Shown here in pieces: positions 1 through 7,310 of a stretch of 22,013 nucleotides of DNA. A program made the position numbers and the translations under genes. This DNA comes from Candidatus Omnitrophota bacterium (GTDB lineage Bacteria; Omnitrophota; Gorgyraeia; Aquiviventales; Aquiviventaceae), in contig JACQRE010000143.1 of NCBI GenBank assembly GCA_016206585.1, positions 1 through 22,013 on the forward strand. Direction: 5' to 3'. The first letter of the stretch is position 1; each line of letters opens with the position of its first letter. The notes beneath the pieces were generated by a model. The model was given only the letters and a program-made list of their open reading frames with translations. It was not told where the DNA came from and ran no database searches.

Positions 1-1
1 G

Positions 2-577
2 TACACGATCATGGACTGGTCGTTCAACGAATACTACCCCTCCCGCCGCGCCACGGCGCTGGCGATCGCCCAGGTCATCCGCGAGGAAGTGAGAGACTTG
101 GAGCGCGTCGGCGCGCAGTACATCCAGGTGGACGAGCCGGCGATCTCCACGCGGCCGGAAGAGATGGACCTGGCGATCGAGGCGCTGGCCATCGTGACCA
201 AGGGCCTCAAGGCCAAGACGATCACCCACATCTGCTACGGCGATTTCAAGACGATCGGGCCGAAGCTGCACAAGCTGCCGGTGGACCAGATCGACCTCGA
301 GTTCGCGAACCGAAACTTCGAGCTCCTGGACTTCTTCAAGGGCAAGCGGTTCACCAAGGAGGTCGGGGTGGGGGTGGTGGACGTCCACAACCACCGGATC
401 GAATCGCGCGAGGAAGTGGTGTCGAACCTCAAGAAGGCGCTCAAGGTGTTCAAGCCGGAGCAGATCTACGTCGATCCGGACTGCGGGCTGAAGACCCGGA
501 CGCCCAAAGAGGCGATCGAGAAGCTCCGCATGGTGGTGGAGGGGGCCAGGACCGTCCGGGAGGAAGTGCTCAACTAA
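2..577 (+). CDS. Cobalamin-independent methionine synthase, core (MetE C-terminal) type, 5' end missing
   Basis: The reading frame is already open at the window edge, so only about 191 C-terminal residues are visible. The family transfers a methyl group to homocysteine (from methyltetrahydrofolate polyglutamate in classical MetE; the donor of the short core forms is less certain). Visible family features are the segment MDWSFNEYYPSR, the QVDEPA strand, the zinc-ligand pair in THICYGDF (His and Cys) and the last zinc cysteine in DPDCGLKTR near the end. The fragment stops 7 nt before panB, so the two are probably cotranscribed. Whether it is a short core protein (about 340 residues) or full-length MetE cannot be decided without upstream sequence. 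No frameshift is seen. Confidence 0.88.
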   Translation, partial: YTIMDWSFNEYYPSRRATALAIAQVIREEVRDLERVGAQYIQVDEPAISTRPEEMDLAIEALAIVTKGLKAKTITHICYGDFKTIGPKLHKLPVDQIDLEFANRNFELLDFFKGKRFTKEVGVGVVDVHNHRIESREEVVSNLKKALKVFKPEQIYVDPDCGLKTRTPKEAIEKLRMVVEGARTVREEVLN

Positions 578-584
578 GAACCCG

Positions 585-1430
585 ATGGCTCAGATCACGA
601 TTGCCGACTTGCAGGACCGGAAGCGGCGCGGTGAGCCGATCACGATGCTCACCGCCTACGACTGTCCAATGGCCGCGCTGCTCGATCGCGCGGGCATCGA
701 CGTCGTGCTGGTCGGCGATTCGCTGGGCATGGTCGTCCTCGGCTACGAGACGACGACGCCGGTGACGATGGAGGAGATGCTCCACCACGCGAAGGCCGCG
801 CGCCGCGGGGTGGCGCGCGCGCTGCTCGTCGGCGACATGCCGTTCCTCTCCTTCCGGGGCTCGGTGGCCGAGGCGGTGAAGAACGCGGGACGCTTCATCC
901 AGGAAGCCGGCTGCGAGGCGGTCAAGGTCGAGTGGAAGCCCGGGATCGAGGATGCTGCCAAAGCGATCGTGGACGCCGGCATCCCGGTCATGGGCCACGT
1001 CGGACTCACCCCGCAGACGGCGGCCGCTGAGGGCGGGTTCGGGATGCGGGGCATGGACGCGGAGTCGGCCTCCCGCATTGTCGCCCAGGCGGTGTCCTTG
1101 CAGGACGTCGGCTGCTTCGCCATGGTGCTGGAGTGCATCCCGGACGTGGTGGCCCAAGAGATCACCGGCCGGCTGACGATCCCGACGATCGGCATCGGCT
1201 CCGGCCCGCACTGCGATGGGCAGGTGGTGGTCACCTACGATCTGCTGGGGCTCTTCGACCGGTTCACCCCCAAGTTCGTCAAGCGGTACGCGAACCTCTC
1301 GGAGGCGATCCGCGAGGCGGCGACCGCCTACATCCGGGACGTGAAGGCCGGGGCGTTTCCGGGCCCGTCCCACACGCGGACCATGCCGCCGGAGGAGTTT
1401 CGGAAGCTCCAATCCGAGCTGGAGTCATGA
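585..1430 (+). CDS. panB: 3-methyl-2-oxobutanoate hydroxymethyltransferase
   Basis: PanB adds a hydroxymethyl group from 5,10-methylenetetrahydrofolate to 2-oxoisovalerate, giving ketopantoate, the first step of pantothenate and coenzyme A synthesis in the cytoplasm. The 281-residue product is of normal length and begins MAQITIADLQDRKRRGEPI. Family motifs are visible in order: MLTAYDCPMAALLDRAG, VLVGDSLGMVVLGY (metal Asp), VKVE (Lys and Glu of the active site), VMGHVGLTPQ and IGIGSGPHCDGQVVV. The more usual VKxEGG reads VKVEWKPG here, a mild variation. The start ATG at 585 is 7 nt after the upstream stop; the ribosome binding site is weak. The stop overlaps the ATG of the next gene (ATGA), suggesting translational coupling. 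panC and panD are not in the window. Confidence 0.95.
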   Translation: MAQITIADLQDRKRRGEPITMLTAYDCPMAALLDRAGIDVVLVGDSLGMVVLGYETTTPVTMEEMLHHAKAARRGVARALLVGDMPFLSFRGSVAEAVKNAGRFIQEAGCEAVKVEWKPGIEDAAKAIVDAGIPVMGHVGLTPQTAAAEGGFGMRGMDAESASRIVAQAVSLQDVGCFAMVLECIPDVVAQEITGRLTIPTIGIGSGPHCDGQVVVTYDLLGLFDRFTPKFVKRYANLSEAIREAATAYIRDVKAGAFPGPSHTRTMPPEEFRKLQSELES

Positions 1431-2095
1431 CGCGGTCGGCGGGCTACTATCCGTTATGTGCCGATTTGAACGGCCGCCGGTGCGTCGTCATCGGCGGCGG
1501 CCTGATCGCCCAGCGGAAAGTGACGACGCTCCTGGGGTATGGCGCCGACGTGACGGTGGTCAGCCCCGCGGTGACGAAGCGGCTGGCCGCGTACGCCAGG
1601 CAGCGGAAGATCCGCTGCGTGCCGCGCCGGTTCCGTCCGGCGGATGTGCGGGGCGCGTGGCTGGTGTACGCCTCGACCGACGACCAGCGGATCAACGAGC
1701 TGGTCTACCGGAGTGCGACCGCCAGGCGGATCTTCACGAACGTCGTCGACCAGAAGCCGCTGTGCTCCTTCATCGCGCCCGCAATCTTCCGGCGCGGGCC
1801 GTTGAGCATCGTGGTGAGCACGGGTGGGGCCAGCCCCTCGCTCGCCAAACAGGTCCGTTCCGACGTCGCGCGGATGATCGGCGCGGACTACGTGCCGATG
1901 CTGAGGCTGCTCGGCGGGCTGCGGGGTATCGCCAAGCGTCAGTTGCCCAGCTACCGCGACCGTAAGGTCTACTTCGACCGGCTGGTGCGCGGACGCGTCT
2001 TCGAGCTGGTGCGGGCGGGGAAACCCGCCGCCGCCCGCCGCGCGGCGATGGAACTGCTGGAGCGATCGACCAGGCGAAACGGGGCGGCGGCATGA
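1427..2095 (+). CDS. Precorrin-2 dehydrogenase / sirohydrochlorin ferrochelatase-like (CysG N-terminal type)
   Basis: This 222-residue cytoplasmic protein is the stand-alone version of the N-terminal half of CysG (Met8/SirC-like). It oxidises precorrin-2 to sirohydrochlorin using NAD+; some members also insert iron to make sirohaem. The Rossmann signature GRRCVVIGGGLIAQRK lies at residues 16-31, followed by FTNVVDQKPLCSFIAP and the conserved STGGASPSLAKQVR. The open frame extends upstream to 1133, but homology begins only at the ATG at 1427, which overlaps the panB stop. It supplies the branch that uses the product of the CobA-HemD fusion encoded at 4714. Its stop overlaps the next start (ATGA). 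Ferrochelatase activity cannot be judged from sequence alone. Confidence 0.9.
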   Translation: MTRSAGYYPLCADLNGRRCVVIGGGLIAQRKVTTLLGYGADVTVVSPAVTKRLAAYARQRKIRCVPRRFRPADVRGAWLVYASTDDQRINELVYRSATARRIFTNVVDQKPLCSFIAPAIFRRGPLSIVVSTGGASPSLAKQVRSDVARMIGADYVPMLRLLGGLRGIAKRQLPSYRDRKVYFDRLVRGRVFELVRAGKPAAARRAAMELLERSTRRNGAAA

Positions 2096-2544
2096 GCCCG
2101 TTGGTCCTCCTCCACATCATCTGCGCGCTGCTGAGCTATGCGGCGTTCCTCGCGGCGTTCGTGTCGGGGATCCTGTTTCTCATCCAGGAGCGCCAGCTGA
2201 AGCGCAAGCACATGGGGGTGTTGTTCCACCGGCTGCCGTCGCTCGAGCATCTGGACCGGGTCAACTTCGTGTCGATCAGCGCGGGCTTCGGGCTCCTGAG
2301 CTGCGGGGCGATCCTGGGGTTCGTGGGCGCCGGAGTGCTGCTCGGACGCTGGTGGACCGGCGATCCGAAAGAAATCCTGACGGTAGCTCTCTGGGGCGCG
2401 TATTGCGTCCTGTGGCTCGTCCGCCTGCGCGCCACGCTGCGCGGCCGGCGGGTCGCCATCTTGTCGATCCTGGGGTTCACGTTGGTGCTGTTCACGTTCC
2501 TCGGGGCGAGCTGGCTGCTGCCCTCGCTGCACCCCTATCTCTAA
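2092..2544 (+). CDS. HemX/CcsA-like cytochrome c assembly membrane protein, half length
   Basis: A 150-residue membrane protein resembling the C-terminal half of HemX/CcsA (ResC) haem-handling proteins. About four membrane segments are visible (roughly residues 4-31, 59-84, 96-111, 121-144). The first carries the family histidine (LHIICALLSYAAF), followed by the loop IQERQLKRK and LPSLEHLDRVNF. The tryptophan-rich haem-binding motif is degraded to GRWWTGDPKE (residues 85-94; WxWDPKE in canonical CcsA). Full-length relatives have about 260-280 residues and eight segments, so the N-terminal half is absent; nothing upstream in another frame looks like it. The gene lies between a precorrin-2 dehydrogenase and hemA and overlaps both neighbours by 1-4 nt. 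In Bacillus HemX, encoded beside hemA, lowers HemA abundance; a similar role is inference. Confidence 0.8.
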   Translation: MSPLVLLHIICALLSYAAFLAAFVSGILFLIQERQLKRKHMGVLFHRLPSLEHLDRVNFVSISAGFGLLSCGAILGFVGAGVLLGRWWTGDPKEILTVALWGAYCVLWLVRLRATLRGRRVAILSILGFTLVLFTFLGASWLLPSLHPYL

Positions 2545-3617
2545 TGCACATTGTGGTGGTTGGTTTGAATCACAAATCGGCGCCGATCGAGCTGCGGGAG
2601 CGGCTGGCGTTCAACCGTGACCAGCTCCCTGAGGCGCTGAACCGGCTGCGGGAAGAGCTCGGCCTGATGGAGGCGGCGATCCTCTCCACCTGCAACCGCG
2701 TGGAGATCTACGCCGGCGTCTCCGAGGTGGATGGGGCGGTCGCGCGCGTGACGCACTTCCTGAGCGAGCGGGCTGCGGTCGACTCGCCGCTCCTCACGCC
2801 GCGGCTCTATAGCTTCATCGAGCCTCACAGCGTGCAGCATCTCTTCAGCGTGGCCAGCGGCCTGGACTCGATGGTGCTGGGCGAAGGGGAGATCCTCTGC
2901 CAGGTCAAGCATGCGTACGAGTGGGCCCGGGATCACGGGGCGACCGGCAAGGCGCTGAACGGCCTGTTCCAGCGCGCGCTCAATACGGCGAAAGCGGTCC
3001 GGACGCACACCGCCATCGGGCGCGGGGCCACGTCGATCGGGACCGTCTCGGTGGAGCTGGCGGAGAAGATTTTCGGCCGCCTCCCGAAGTCGGTCATCCT
3101 CCTGGTCGGCGCCGGCAAGATCGGAGAGCTGACGCTGCGGCGGCTCATCGAGCGGGGGGCGAGCGACATCCGCATCGTCAACCGCTCGGCGGAGCGTGCC
3201 GGGCACCTGGCGGCCGACTATCGGGCCAGGGCGCTGGCGTGGAGCGAGCTACCGTCTCAGCTGCTGGCGGCCGACATCGCGATCACCTCCACCAGCGCGC
3301 CGTCCTGGCTGTTGAGCCGGGAGGATGTGGCGGCGGCGATGCCCCAGCGGCACCAGCGGCCCCTCTGCCTGGTGGATCTGGGCGTGCCGCGCAACATCGA
3401 GCCCTCGGTCGGCGCGCTCGAGAACGTCTACCTGTTCAACATCGACGACCTGCAGGGGTTGGTGGAGCACGCGCACCGGGAACGGCAGCAGGCGGTCCAG
3501 GCGTCCCAGCGCATCATCGATCAGAAAGTCGGGCATTTTCTCACGTGGTGGCAGGAGGAAGTGGCGGGAGGCGTTCCATGCGTCCCCTCGTGCTCGGGAC
3601 CCGCGGCAGCTCCCTAG
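2544..3617 (+). CDS. hemA: Glutamyl-tRNA reductase, lacking the usual C-terminal dimerisation domain
   Basis: HemA reduces glutamyl-tRNA(Glu) to glutamate-1-semialdehyde with NADPH, the committed step of the C5 tetrapyrrole pathway. The frame opens upstream, but the conserved start MHIVVVGLNHKSAPIELRER is at the ATG 2544, overlapping the preceding TAA. The catalytic cysteine is C50 in ILSTCNRVEIYA. LGEGEILCQVK and GRGATSIGTVSVELAEK follow, then the NADPH domain with LLVGAGKIGEL. The protein ends at 357 residues, just after QKVGHFLTWW. Relatives of about 420 residues continue here with a helical dimerisation domain of roughly 70-100 residues. hemC starts 40 nt before the hemA stop, and its true N-terminus occupies that DNA, so the missing domain is not simply out of frame. 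Confidence 0.95.
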   Translation: MHIVVVGLNHKSAPIELRERLAFNRDQLPEALNRLREELGLMEAAILSTCNRVEIYAGVSEVDGAVARVTHFLSERAAVDSPLLTPRLYSFIEPHSVQHLFSVASGLDSMVLGEGEILCQVKHAYEWARDHGATGKALNGLFQRALNTAKAVRTHTAIGRGATSIGTVSVELAEKIFGRLPKSVILLVGAGKIGELTLRRLIERGASDIRIVNRSAERAGHLAADYRARALAWSELPSQLLAADIAITSTSAPSWLLSREDVAAAMPQRHQRPLCLVDLGVPRNIEPSVGALENVYLFNIDDLQGLVEHAHRERQQAVQASQRIIDQKVGHFLTWWQEEVAGGVPCVPSCSGPAAAP

Positions 3618-4489
3618 CCATGTGCCAGGCGCAGATCGTCCAGGCGAAGCTCGAAGAGCGGTTTCCGGGCCGGCGGATCGATCTGCAGACGATCAAGGCG
3701 CAGGCGGACCAGCAGCCGGAGCTTTCATTAATTGCGATGGGCGGCGAAGGGGTCTTCGTGAAGGAGCTGGAGGCCGCGCTGTTGGGGGACCGGATCGATT
3801 GTGCGGTCCACAGCCTCAAGGATCTGCCGCTGGCGACCCCGGAAGGGCTGCGCATCGCGGCAGTGCTGGAGCGGGAGGAGCCTCGGGACGCGCTCGTCTC
3901 GCGGTCGGGCGAGCCGTTCGACCGGCTGCCGGCCGGATCGCGCCTGGGCACCTCCCGCCTGCGGCGCCGGAGCCAGCTGTGCTGCCGGCGGCGAGACCTG
4001 GACATGGTGGAGATCCGCGGCAACGTCGACACGCGGCTGCGCAAGCTGGATGAGGGGCGCTATGACGCCATCGTCCTCGCCGCGTGCGGCCTGATCCGGC
4101 TGGGGCTTGAGGAGCGGATCACCGAATACCTGGATTTTTCGCTCATGCTGCCCGAGCCGGGGCAGGGCGCGCTCGCCGTTGAGGTGCGGGCGGACGATGA
4201 CGAGACGCTGGAGCTGCTGCGCGCGCTGGAGGATGCGCCCAGCCGCGCGTGCGTGGAGGCGGAGCGGGCGTTCCTGCAGGCGCTGGGCGGCGGATGCCGC
4301 GTGCCCATCGCCGCCTACGCCTCGCTGGATGGCGGGACACTGCGCCTGGAGGGCGCGGTCATCGCCGCCGATGGGCATCACGCCCTTCGCGGTACGATGG
4401 AGGGGCCGATGACCGAACCGATCGATCTAGGTCATCGCCTGGCGAACCAGCTCATCGCTCAAGGTGCCAAAGATCTTCTGAACGTCTGA
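3578..4489 (+). CDS. hemC: Hydroxymethylbilane synthase (porphobilinogen deaminase)
   Basis: HemC condenses four porphobilinogens into hydroxymethylbilane in the cytoplasm, using a covalently bound dipyrromethane cofactor. The 303-residue product has the canonical N-terminus MRPLVLGTRGSSLAMCQAQ, then GGEGVFVKELEAALL, DCAVHSLKDLP (catalytic Asp in the DLP/SLKD region), GTSRLRRRSQL, EIRGNVDTRLRKL and PEPGQGALAVE. The cofactor-attachment cysteine is C240 in LGGGCRVPIAAYA. The frame is open far upstream, but homology fixes the start at ATG 3578, inside the 3' end of hemA (40-nt overlap). It is followed 19 nt later by a tRNA-Arg gene that interrupts the haem gene series. Confidence 0.96.
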   Translation: MRPLVLGTRGSSLAMCQAQIVQAKLEERFPGRRIDLQTIKAQADQQPELSLIAMGGEGVFVKELEAALLGDRIDCAVHSLKDLPLATPEGLRIAAVLEREEPRDALVSRSGEPFDRLPAGSRLGTSRLRRRSQLCCRRRDLDMVEIRGNVDTRLRKLDEGRYDAIVLAACGLIRLGLEERITEYLDFSLMLPEPGQGALAVEVRADDDETLELLRALEDAPSRACVEAERAFLQALGGGCRVPIAAYASLDGGTLRLEGAVIAADGHHALRGTMEGPMTEPIDLGHRLANQLIAQGAKDLLNV

Positions 4490-4508
4490 TATGTGTTGCA
4501 CGAGTTGG

Positions 4509-4582
4509 GCGCCCGTAGCTCAATTGGATAGAGCGCTGGCCTCCGGAGCCAGAGGTTATGGGTTCGACCCCCGTCGGGCGCG
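4509..4582 (+). tRNA. tRNA-Arg (anticodon CCG)
   Basis: A 74-nt cloverleaf folds completely. The acceptor pair is GCGCCCG with CGGGCGC. The D arm holds GCTC...GAGC, the anticodon arm is CTGGC-CTCCGGA-GCCAG (anticodon CCG, reading CGG), and the T arm has GGTTCGACC-like sequence. The discriminator base is G and the CCA tail is not encoded. It lies between hemC and the cobA-hemD fusion, 19 nt after the hemC stop, with no obvious promoter of its own, so it may be released from the haem transcript. Confidence 0.96.
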
Positions 4583-4606
4583 TTCTAGTTCCATAAGTGA
4601 CATGTC

Positions 4607-4694
4607 GTGTAACGTTTCACGTGCAACGTGTAACGTAACAGCGTGCAACAGGCCCACCGCCTGCACGTTACACCTTACACGTTAAACGGTACAC
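4607..4694. repeat. Inverted pair of degenerate heptamer arrays
   Basis: The left half (4607-4649) reads as a 7-bp series: GTGTAAC, GTTTCAC, GTGCAAC, GTGTAAC, an 8-nt GTAACAGC, GTGCAAC. The right half (4667-4694) is the reverse-complement type: GTTACAC, CTTACAC, GTTAAAC, GGTACAC. The centre is a perfect small hairpin, CAGGC-CCACC-GCCTG. Aligning the reverse complement of the right arm with the left arm gives one or two mismatches per unit and one extra unit on the left, so the region could fold into a long imperfect hairpin. It fills most of the 131-nt gap between tRNA-Arg and cobA-hemD. No T-run follows, so it is not a standard terminator. Confidence 0.85.
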
Positions 4695-4713
4695 GGCGAA
4701 TCGTAGAGTGTAG

Positions 4714-6240
4714 ATGAAGCGTGGCAGAGTGTACTTGGTGGGGGCGGGTCCTGGCGACCCCGGGCTGATCACGGTCCGGGGTCAGGAGCTGCTGCGCCAG
4801 GCGGACGTGGTGTACTACGATCACCTCGTCTCACCGCGCCTGCTCCAGATCTGTCCGCCCGCCGTCAAACTCGCGTACATCGGGAAAGAGGCGGATCATC
4901 ACACCGCCAGCCAATCCACCATCAACGCGCGGCTGATCCGCGAGGCGAAATCCGGCAAGGCCGTCGTGCGCTTGAAGGGCGGCGATCCGCTGCTCTTCGG
5001 ACGCGGGGCGGAGGAGGCGCTTGAGCTTGCACGCGCGGGCATCGCGTTTGAGATCGTTCCCGGCGTGACCAGCGCGCTAGCGGTCCCGGCCTACGCCGGC
5101 ATCCCCGTGACCTACCGCACGCTGTCCTCCTCGGTCGCCATCGTCACCGGCCACGAAGATCCCTCCAAGCCGGGCACGTCCATCCGTTGGAACGAGTTGG
5201 CGACCGCCTGCGACACGCTGGTCTTCCTGATGGGCGTGGCCACGCTGCCCGCGACCACGCAGCGGCTCATCCGGCATGGCCGCAAGCCGTCCACTCCGTG
5301 CGCGGTCATCGAGTGGGGCACCTGCCCGAATCAGCGGACCGTGACCGGAACGCTGCGTACGATCGCCCGCGAGGCGAAGCGCGCAGGGATCAAGCCGCCT
5401 GCGGTGCTGGTGATCGGGGACGTCGTCTCGCTGCGCGCGCGGCTCAACTGGTTCGAACGGCGCCCGCTCTTTGGGCGGCGCATCCTGGTGACGCGCGCTT
5501 CGGATAAGGCCGGAGCACTCGCCGCACCGCTCGAGGCATTGGGTGCCGAGGTTGAGCAGCTGCCCGCCATCGAGCTCGCACCCGTGAAGGCCAACGGGGT
5601 GTTCCGCGAAGCGGTCCACGCCATGCCGGACACCGACTGGGTGTTCTTCACGAGTCCTGAGGGGATCGGCTGGTTCACGCGGATGCTCAAGCCGTACCGC
5701 AAGGATCTGCGGTGGCTCTCCGGCTGCCACATCGGAGCGATCGGCCCCAAGACGGCCATGGCCGTTGAGGAGAGCGGGCTGCACGTGGACTTCGTGCCGA
5801 AGCGGTTCAGCCAGGAAGGGATGGTGCAGGAGCTGCCCCGCCGCGTGCTGCGCGGCAAGCGAGCGCTCATCCTCAGTGCGGCCGAAAGCCGCGACGTCCT
5901 CTCGGCGGGGCTGCGGAAGCAGGGCATGCGCGTCGCCAAGGTGCCGATCTACCAAACCGTGATCCCCAAGGCACTCGTGCGCGGCATCACGCACGTCATC
6001 CAGCGGCCGTTTGACGCGGTGACCGTGACCTCGGCGAGCTGCGTGGACCACCTGCATGACGCGCTGCGGACGACCGGCCATGCCGCGCGGTTCCGCCAAT
6101 GGCCCTTTGCGTCGATCGGACCGGTGACCTCGCGCGCGGTGCGGGAGCGTGGCGGGCGCGTGGCCATTGAAGCCAAGGCGTCAACCGTTGAAGGGCTGGT
6201 GGAGGCGCTGGTGCGCCGCCTGGCCCGGACGCGACGATGA
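4714..6240 (+). CDS. cobA-hemD: Fusion of uroporphyrinogen-III C-methyltransferase and uroporphyrinogen-III synthase
   Basis: A 508-residue cytoplasmic fusion. Residues 1 to about 245 are a SAM-dependent uroporphyrinogen-III methyltransferase (SUMT): GRVYLVGAGPGDPGLITVRG, DVVYYDHLVSP, VVRLKGGDPLLFGRGAEEA, VPGVTSALAVPAYAGIPVT and FLMGVATLP. From about residue 250 comes a HemD domain: GRRILVTRASDKAGALAAPL, WVFFTSPEGIGWF, GAIGPKTAMAV, and a C-terminal block FDAVTVTSASCVDHL...FASIGPVTSRAV. HemD closes hydroxymethylbilane to uroporphyrinogen III; the SUMT half methylates it to precorrin-2, which the 1427-2095 product then oxidises. The order SUMT-HemD as one chain is known in several phyla. The start ATG at 4714 is 20 nt after the heptamer element; its ribosome binding site is poor. 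The stop overlaps the hemB ATG. Confidence 0.94.
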   Translation: MKRGRVYLVGAGPGDPGLITVRGQELLRQADVVYYDHLVSPRLLQICPPAVKLAYIGKEADHHTASQSTINARLIREAKSGKAVVRLKGGDPLLFGRGAEEALELARAGIAFEIVPGVTSALAVPAYAGIPVTYRTLSSSVAIVTGHEDPSKPGTSIRWNELATACDTLVFLMGVATLPATTQRLIRHGRKPSTPCAVIEWGTCPNQRTVTGTLRTIAREAKRAGIKPPAVLVIGDVVSLRARLNWFERRPLFGRRILVTRASDKAGALAAPLEALGAEVEQLPAIELAPVKANGVFREAVHAMPDTDWVFFTSPEGIGWFTRMLKPYRKDLRWLSGCHIGAIGPKTAMAVEESGLHVDFVPKRFSQEGMVQELPRRVLRGKRALILSAAESRDVLSAGLRKQGMRVAKVPIYQTVIPKALVRGITHVIQRPFDAVTVTSASCVDHLHDALRTTGHAARFRQWPFASIGPVTSRAVRERGGRVAIEAKASTVEGLVEALVRRLARTRR

Positions 6241-7310
6241 ACTCCCAGGCGTACCGGCCCAGACGGCTGCGCCAGTGGGAACCATTCCGCGCGTTGATCC
6301 GCGAGACGCGGCTGTCCGCGGACCAGCTCGTGATGCCGCTCTTCGTGCGTCCCGGGACGAAGGTTCGGGCGCCGATTCCTTCCATGTCGGGCCAGTTCCA
6401 GCTGTCGATCGACCAGCTGGTCGCCGAGTGTCACGACCTGGCGGAACACGGGGTGCCGGCGATCCTGCTCTTCGGACTCTCGGAGGGCAACAAGGACGAG
6501 AAGGGCAGCGGCGCGTACGCGAAGGACGGCCTGGTCCAGCGGGCGGTGCGCGAGGTCAAGGCGAAGGTGCCCGAGCTGCTCGTGATGACCGACGTCTGTC
6601 TCTGCGCCTACACGACGCATGGACATTGTGGAGTACTACGCGTTAGCGACAAGCGACATGCGACAAGCAACACGAAACGAACACGTGGAAGGACGACGAC
6701 ACTAAGATCGACCGCTGCGTTAAGTGAACGGGAGTTTTGGATCGACAATGACGCGACGCTCGAACTCTTGGCGAAGGTGGCGGTGTCGCACGCGCAGGCC
6801 GGGGCGGACCTGGTCGCACCCTCCGACATGATGGACGGCACGGTGGGGTGGTTGCGCCGCGCGCTCGACCAATCCGGCTTCGAGCGGCTGCCGATCATGT
6901 CGTACGCCGCAAAGTTTGCCTCGACCTTCTATGGGCCGTTCCGACAAGCGGTCGATTCAGCACCCGCCTTCGGCGACCGCCGGTCGTACCAGATGGACTG
7001 CGCCAACGCCGAGGAGGCGGTGCGCGAGGCGCGGCTGGACATCGAGCAAGGCGCCGACATCGTGATGGTGAAGCCGGCCCTGGCCTATCTCGACGTGATC
7101 TACCGCGTGAAGCAGGAGCTGCGCCATCCCGTGGCCGCCTTCAGCGTCAGCGGCGAATACGCCATGGTGAAGGCCGCCGGTGCTCGGGGGTGGCTCAGCG
7201 AGCGGCCGGCCTGGTGGGAGATCCTGCTTGGGCTCAAGCGCGCCGGCGCGGACGTCCTCATTACGTATTGGGCCAAAGAAGCCGCCAAATGGCTCAAGGA
7301 AACACGATGA
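6237..7310 (+). CDS. hemB: Porphobilinogen synthase (delta-aminolevulinate dehydratase) with a loop insertion
   Basis: HemB condenses two 5-aminolevulinates to porphobilinogen. The 357-residue product keeps both Schiff-base lysines (K226 in MSYAAKFAS, K279 in MVKPALAYLD) and three cysteines of the zinc site, C121, C123 and C131, in CLCAYTTHGHCG. The usual Glu after the second Cys is Ala here. Between GVL (residue 134) and IDNDATLELL (from residue 169) there are 34 residues where the family has about 5-9. The inserted stretch is basic and Thr/Ser-rich, its DNA (6639-6740) is poorer in G+C than its surroundings, and it contains a heptamer array. The frame stays open, so the enzyme is probably still made. 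The ATG overlaps the upstream stop, and the stop overlaps hemL (ATGA). Confidence 0.95.
   Translation: MNSQAYRPRRLRQWEPFRALIRETRLSADQLVMPLFVRPGTKVRAPIPSMSGQFQLSIDQLVAECHDLAEHGVPAILLFGLSEGNKDEKGSGAYAKDGLVQRAVREVKAKVPELLVMTDVCLCAYTTHGHCGVLRVSDKRHATSNTKRTRGRTTTLRSTAALSEREFWIDNDATLELLAKVAVSHAQAGADLVAPSDMMDGTVGWLRRALDQSGFERLPIMSYAAKFASTFYGPFRQAVDSAPAFGDRRSYQMDCANAEEAVREARLDIEQGADIVMVKPALAYLDVIYRVKQELRHPVAAFSVSGEYAMVKAAGARGWLSERPAWWEILLGLKRAGADVLITYWAKEAAKWLKETR
6645..6672. repeat. Heptamer array inside hemB (4 units)
   Basis: Four consecutive 7-bp units: AGCGACA, AGCGACA, TGCGACA, AGCAACA, with two weaker A-rich units after them. It is in the same register as the AGCAACA array in larE at 16313. 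It lies within a roughly 100-nt segment of hemB that has no counterpart in the protein family. Confidence 0.85.

Noticed and set aside
1133..1426. N-terminal extension of the precorrin-2 dehydrogenase frame
   Set aside because: The upstream part overlaps panB in another frame and has no homology pattern; the ATG at 1427 gives the proper start.
2352..2543. N-terminal extension of HemA
   Set aside because: It overlaps the HemX-like gene and is a high-GC shadow; HemA begins with MHIVVVGLNHKSAP at 2544.
3541..3617. Frameshift in hemA that would join it to a missing C-terminal domain
   Set aside because: The alternative frame at this place already encodes the canonical HemC N-terminus, and no dimerisation-domain sequence appears in any frame.
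4583..4606. Terminator after tRNA-Arg
   Set aside because: No GC-rich hairpin followed by a T-run is present; GACATGTC is only a short palindrome.
4607..4634. Rex operator in the GTGTAAC...TTTCAC stretch
   Set aside because: It fits the 7-bp repeat better than the TTGTGAA-N4-TTCACAA site; the half-sites and spacing do not match.
4491..4685. 64-codon plus-strand frame covering tRNA-Arg and the heptamer repeat
   Set aside because: It runs through a complete tRNA and a repeat, with no ribosome binding site or protein pattern.
4607..4694. CRISPR-like array
   Set aside because: Units are 7 bp, degenerate and without spacers; no cas genes are present in the window.
5077..6099. 340-codon minus-strand frame over cobA-hemD
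   Set aside because: Shadow of the fusion gene; composition is Arg/His/Gly-rich and no family pattern is seen.
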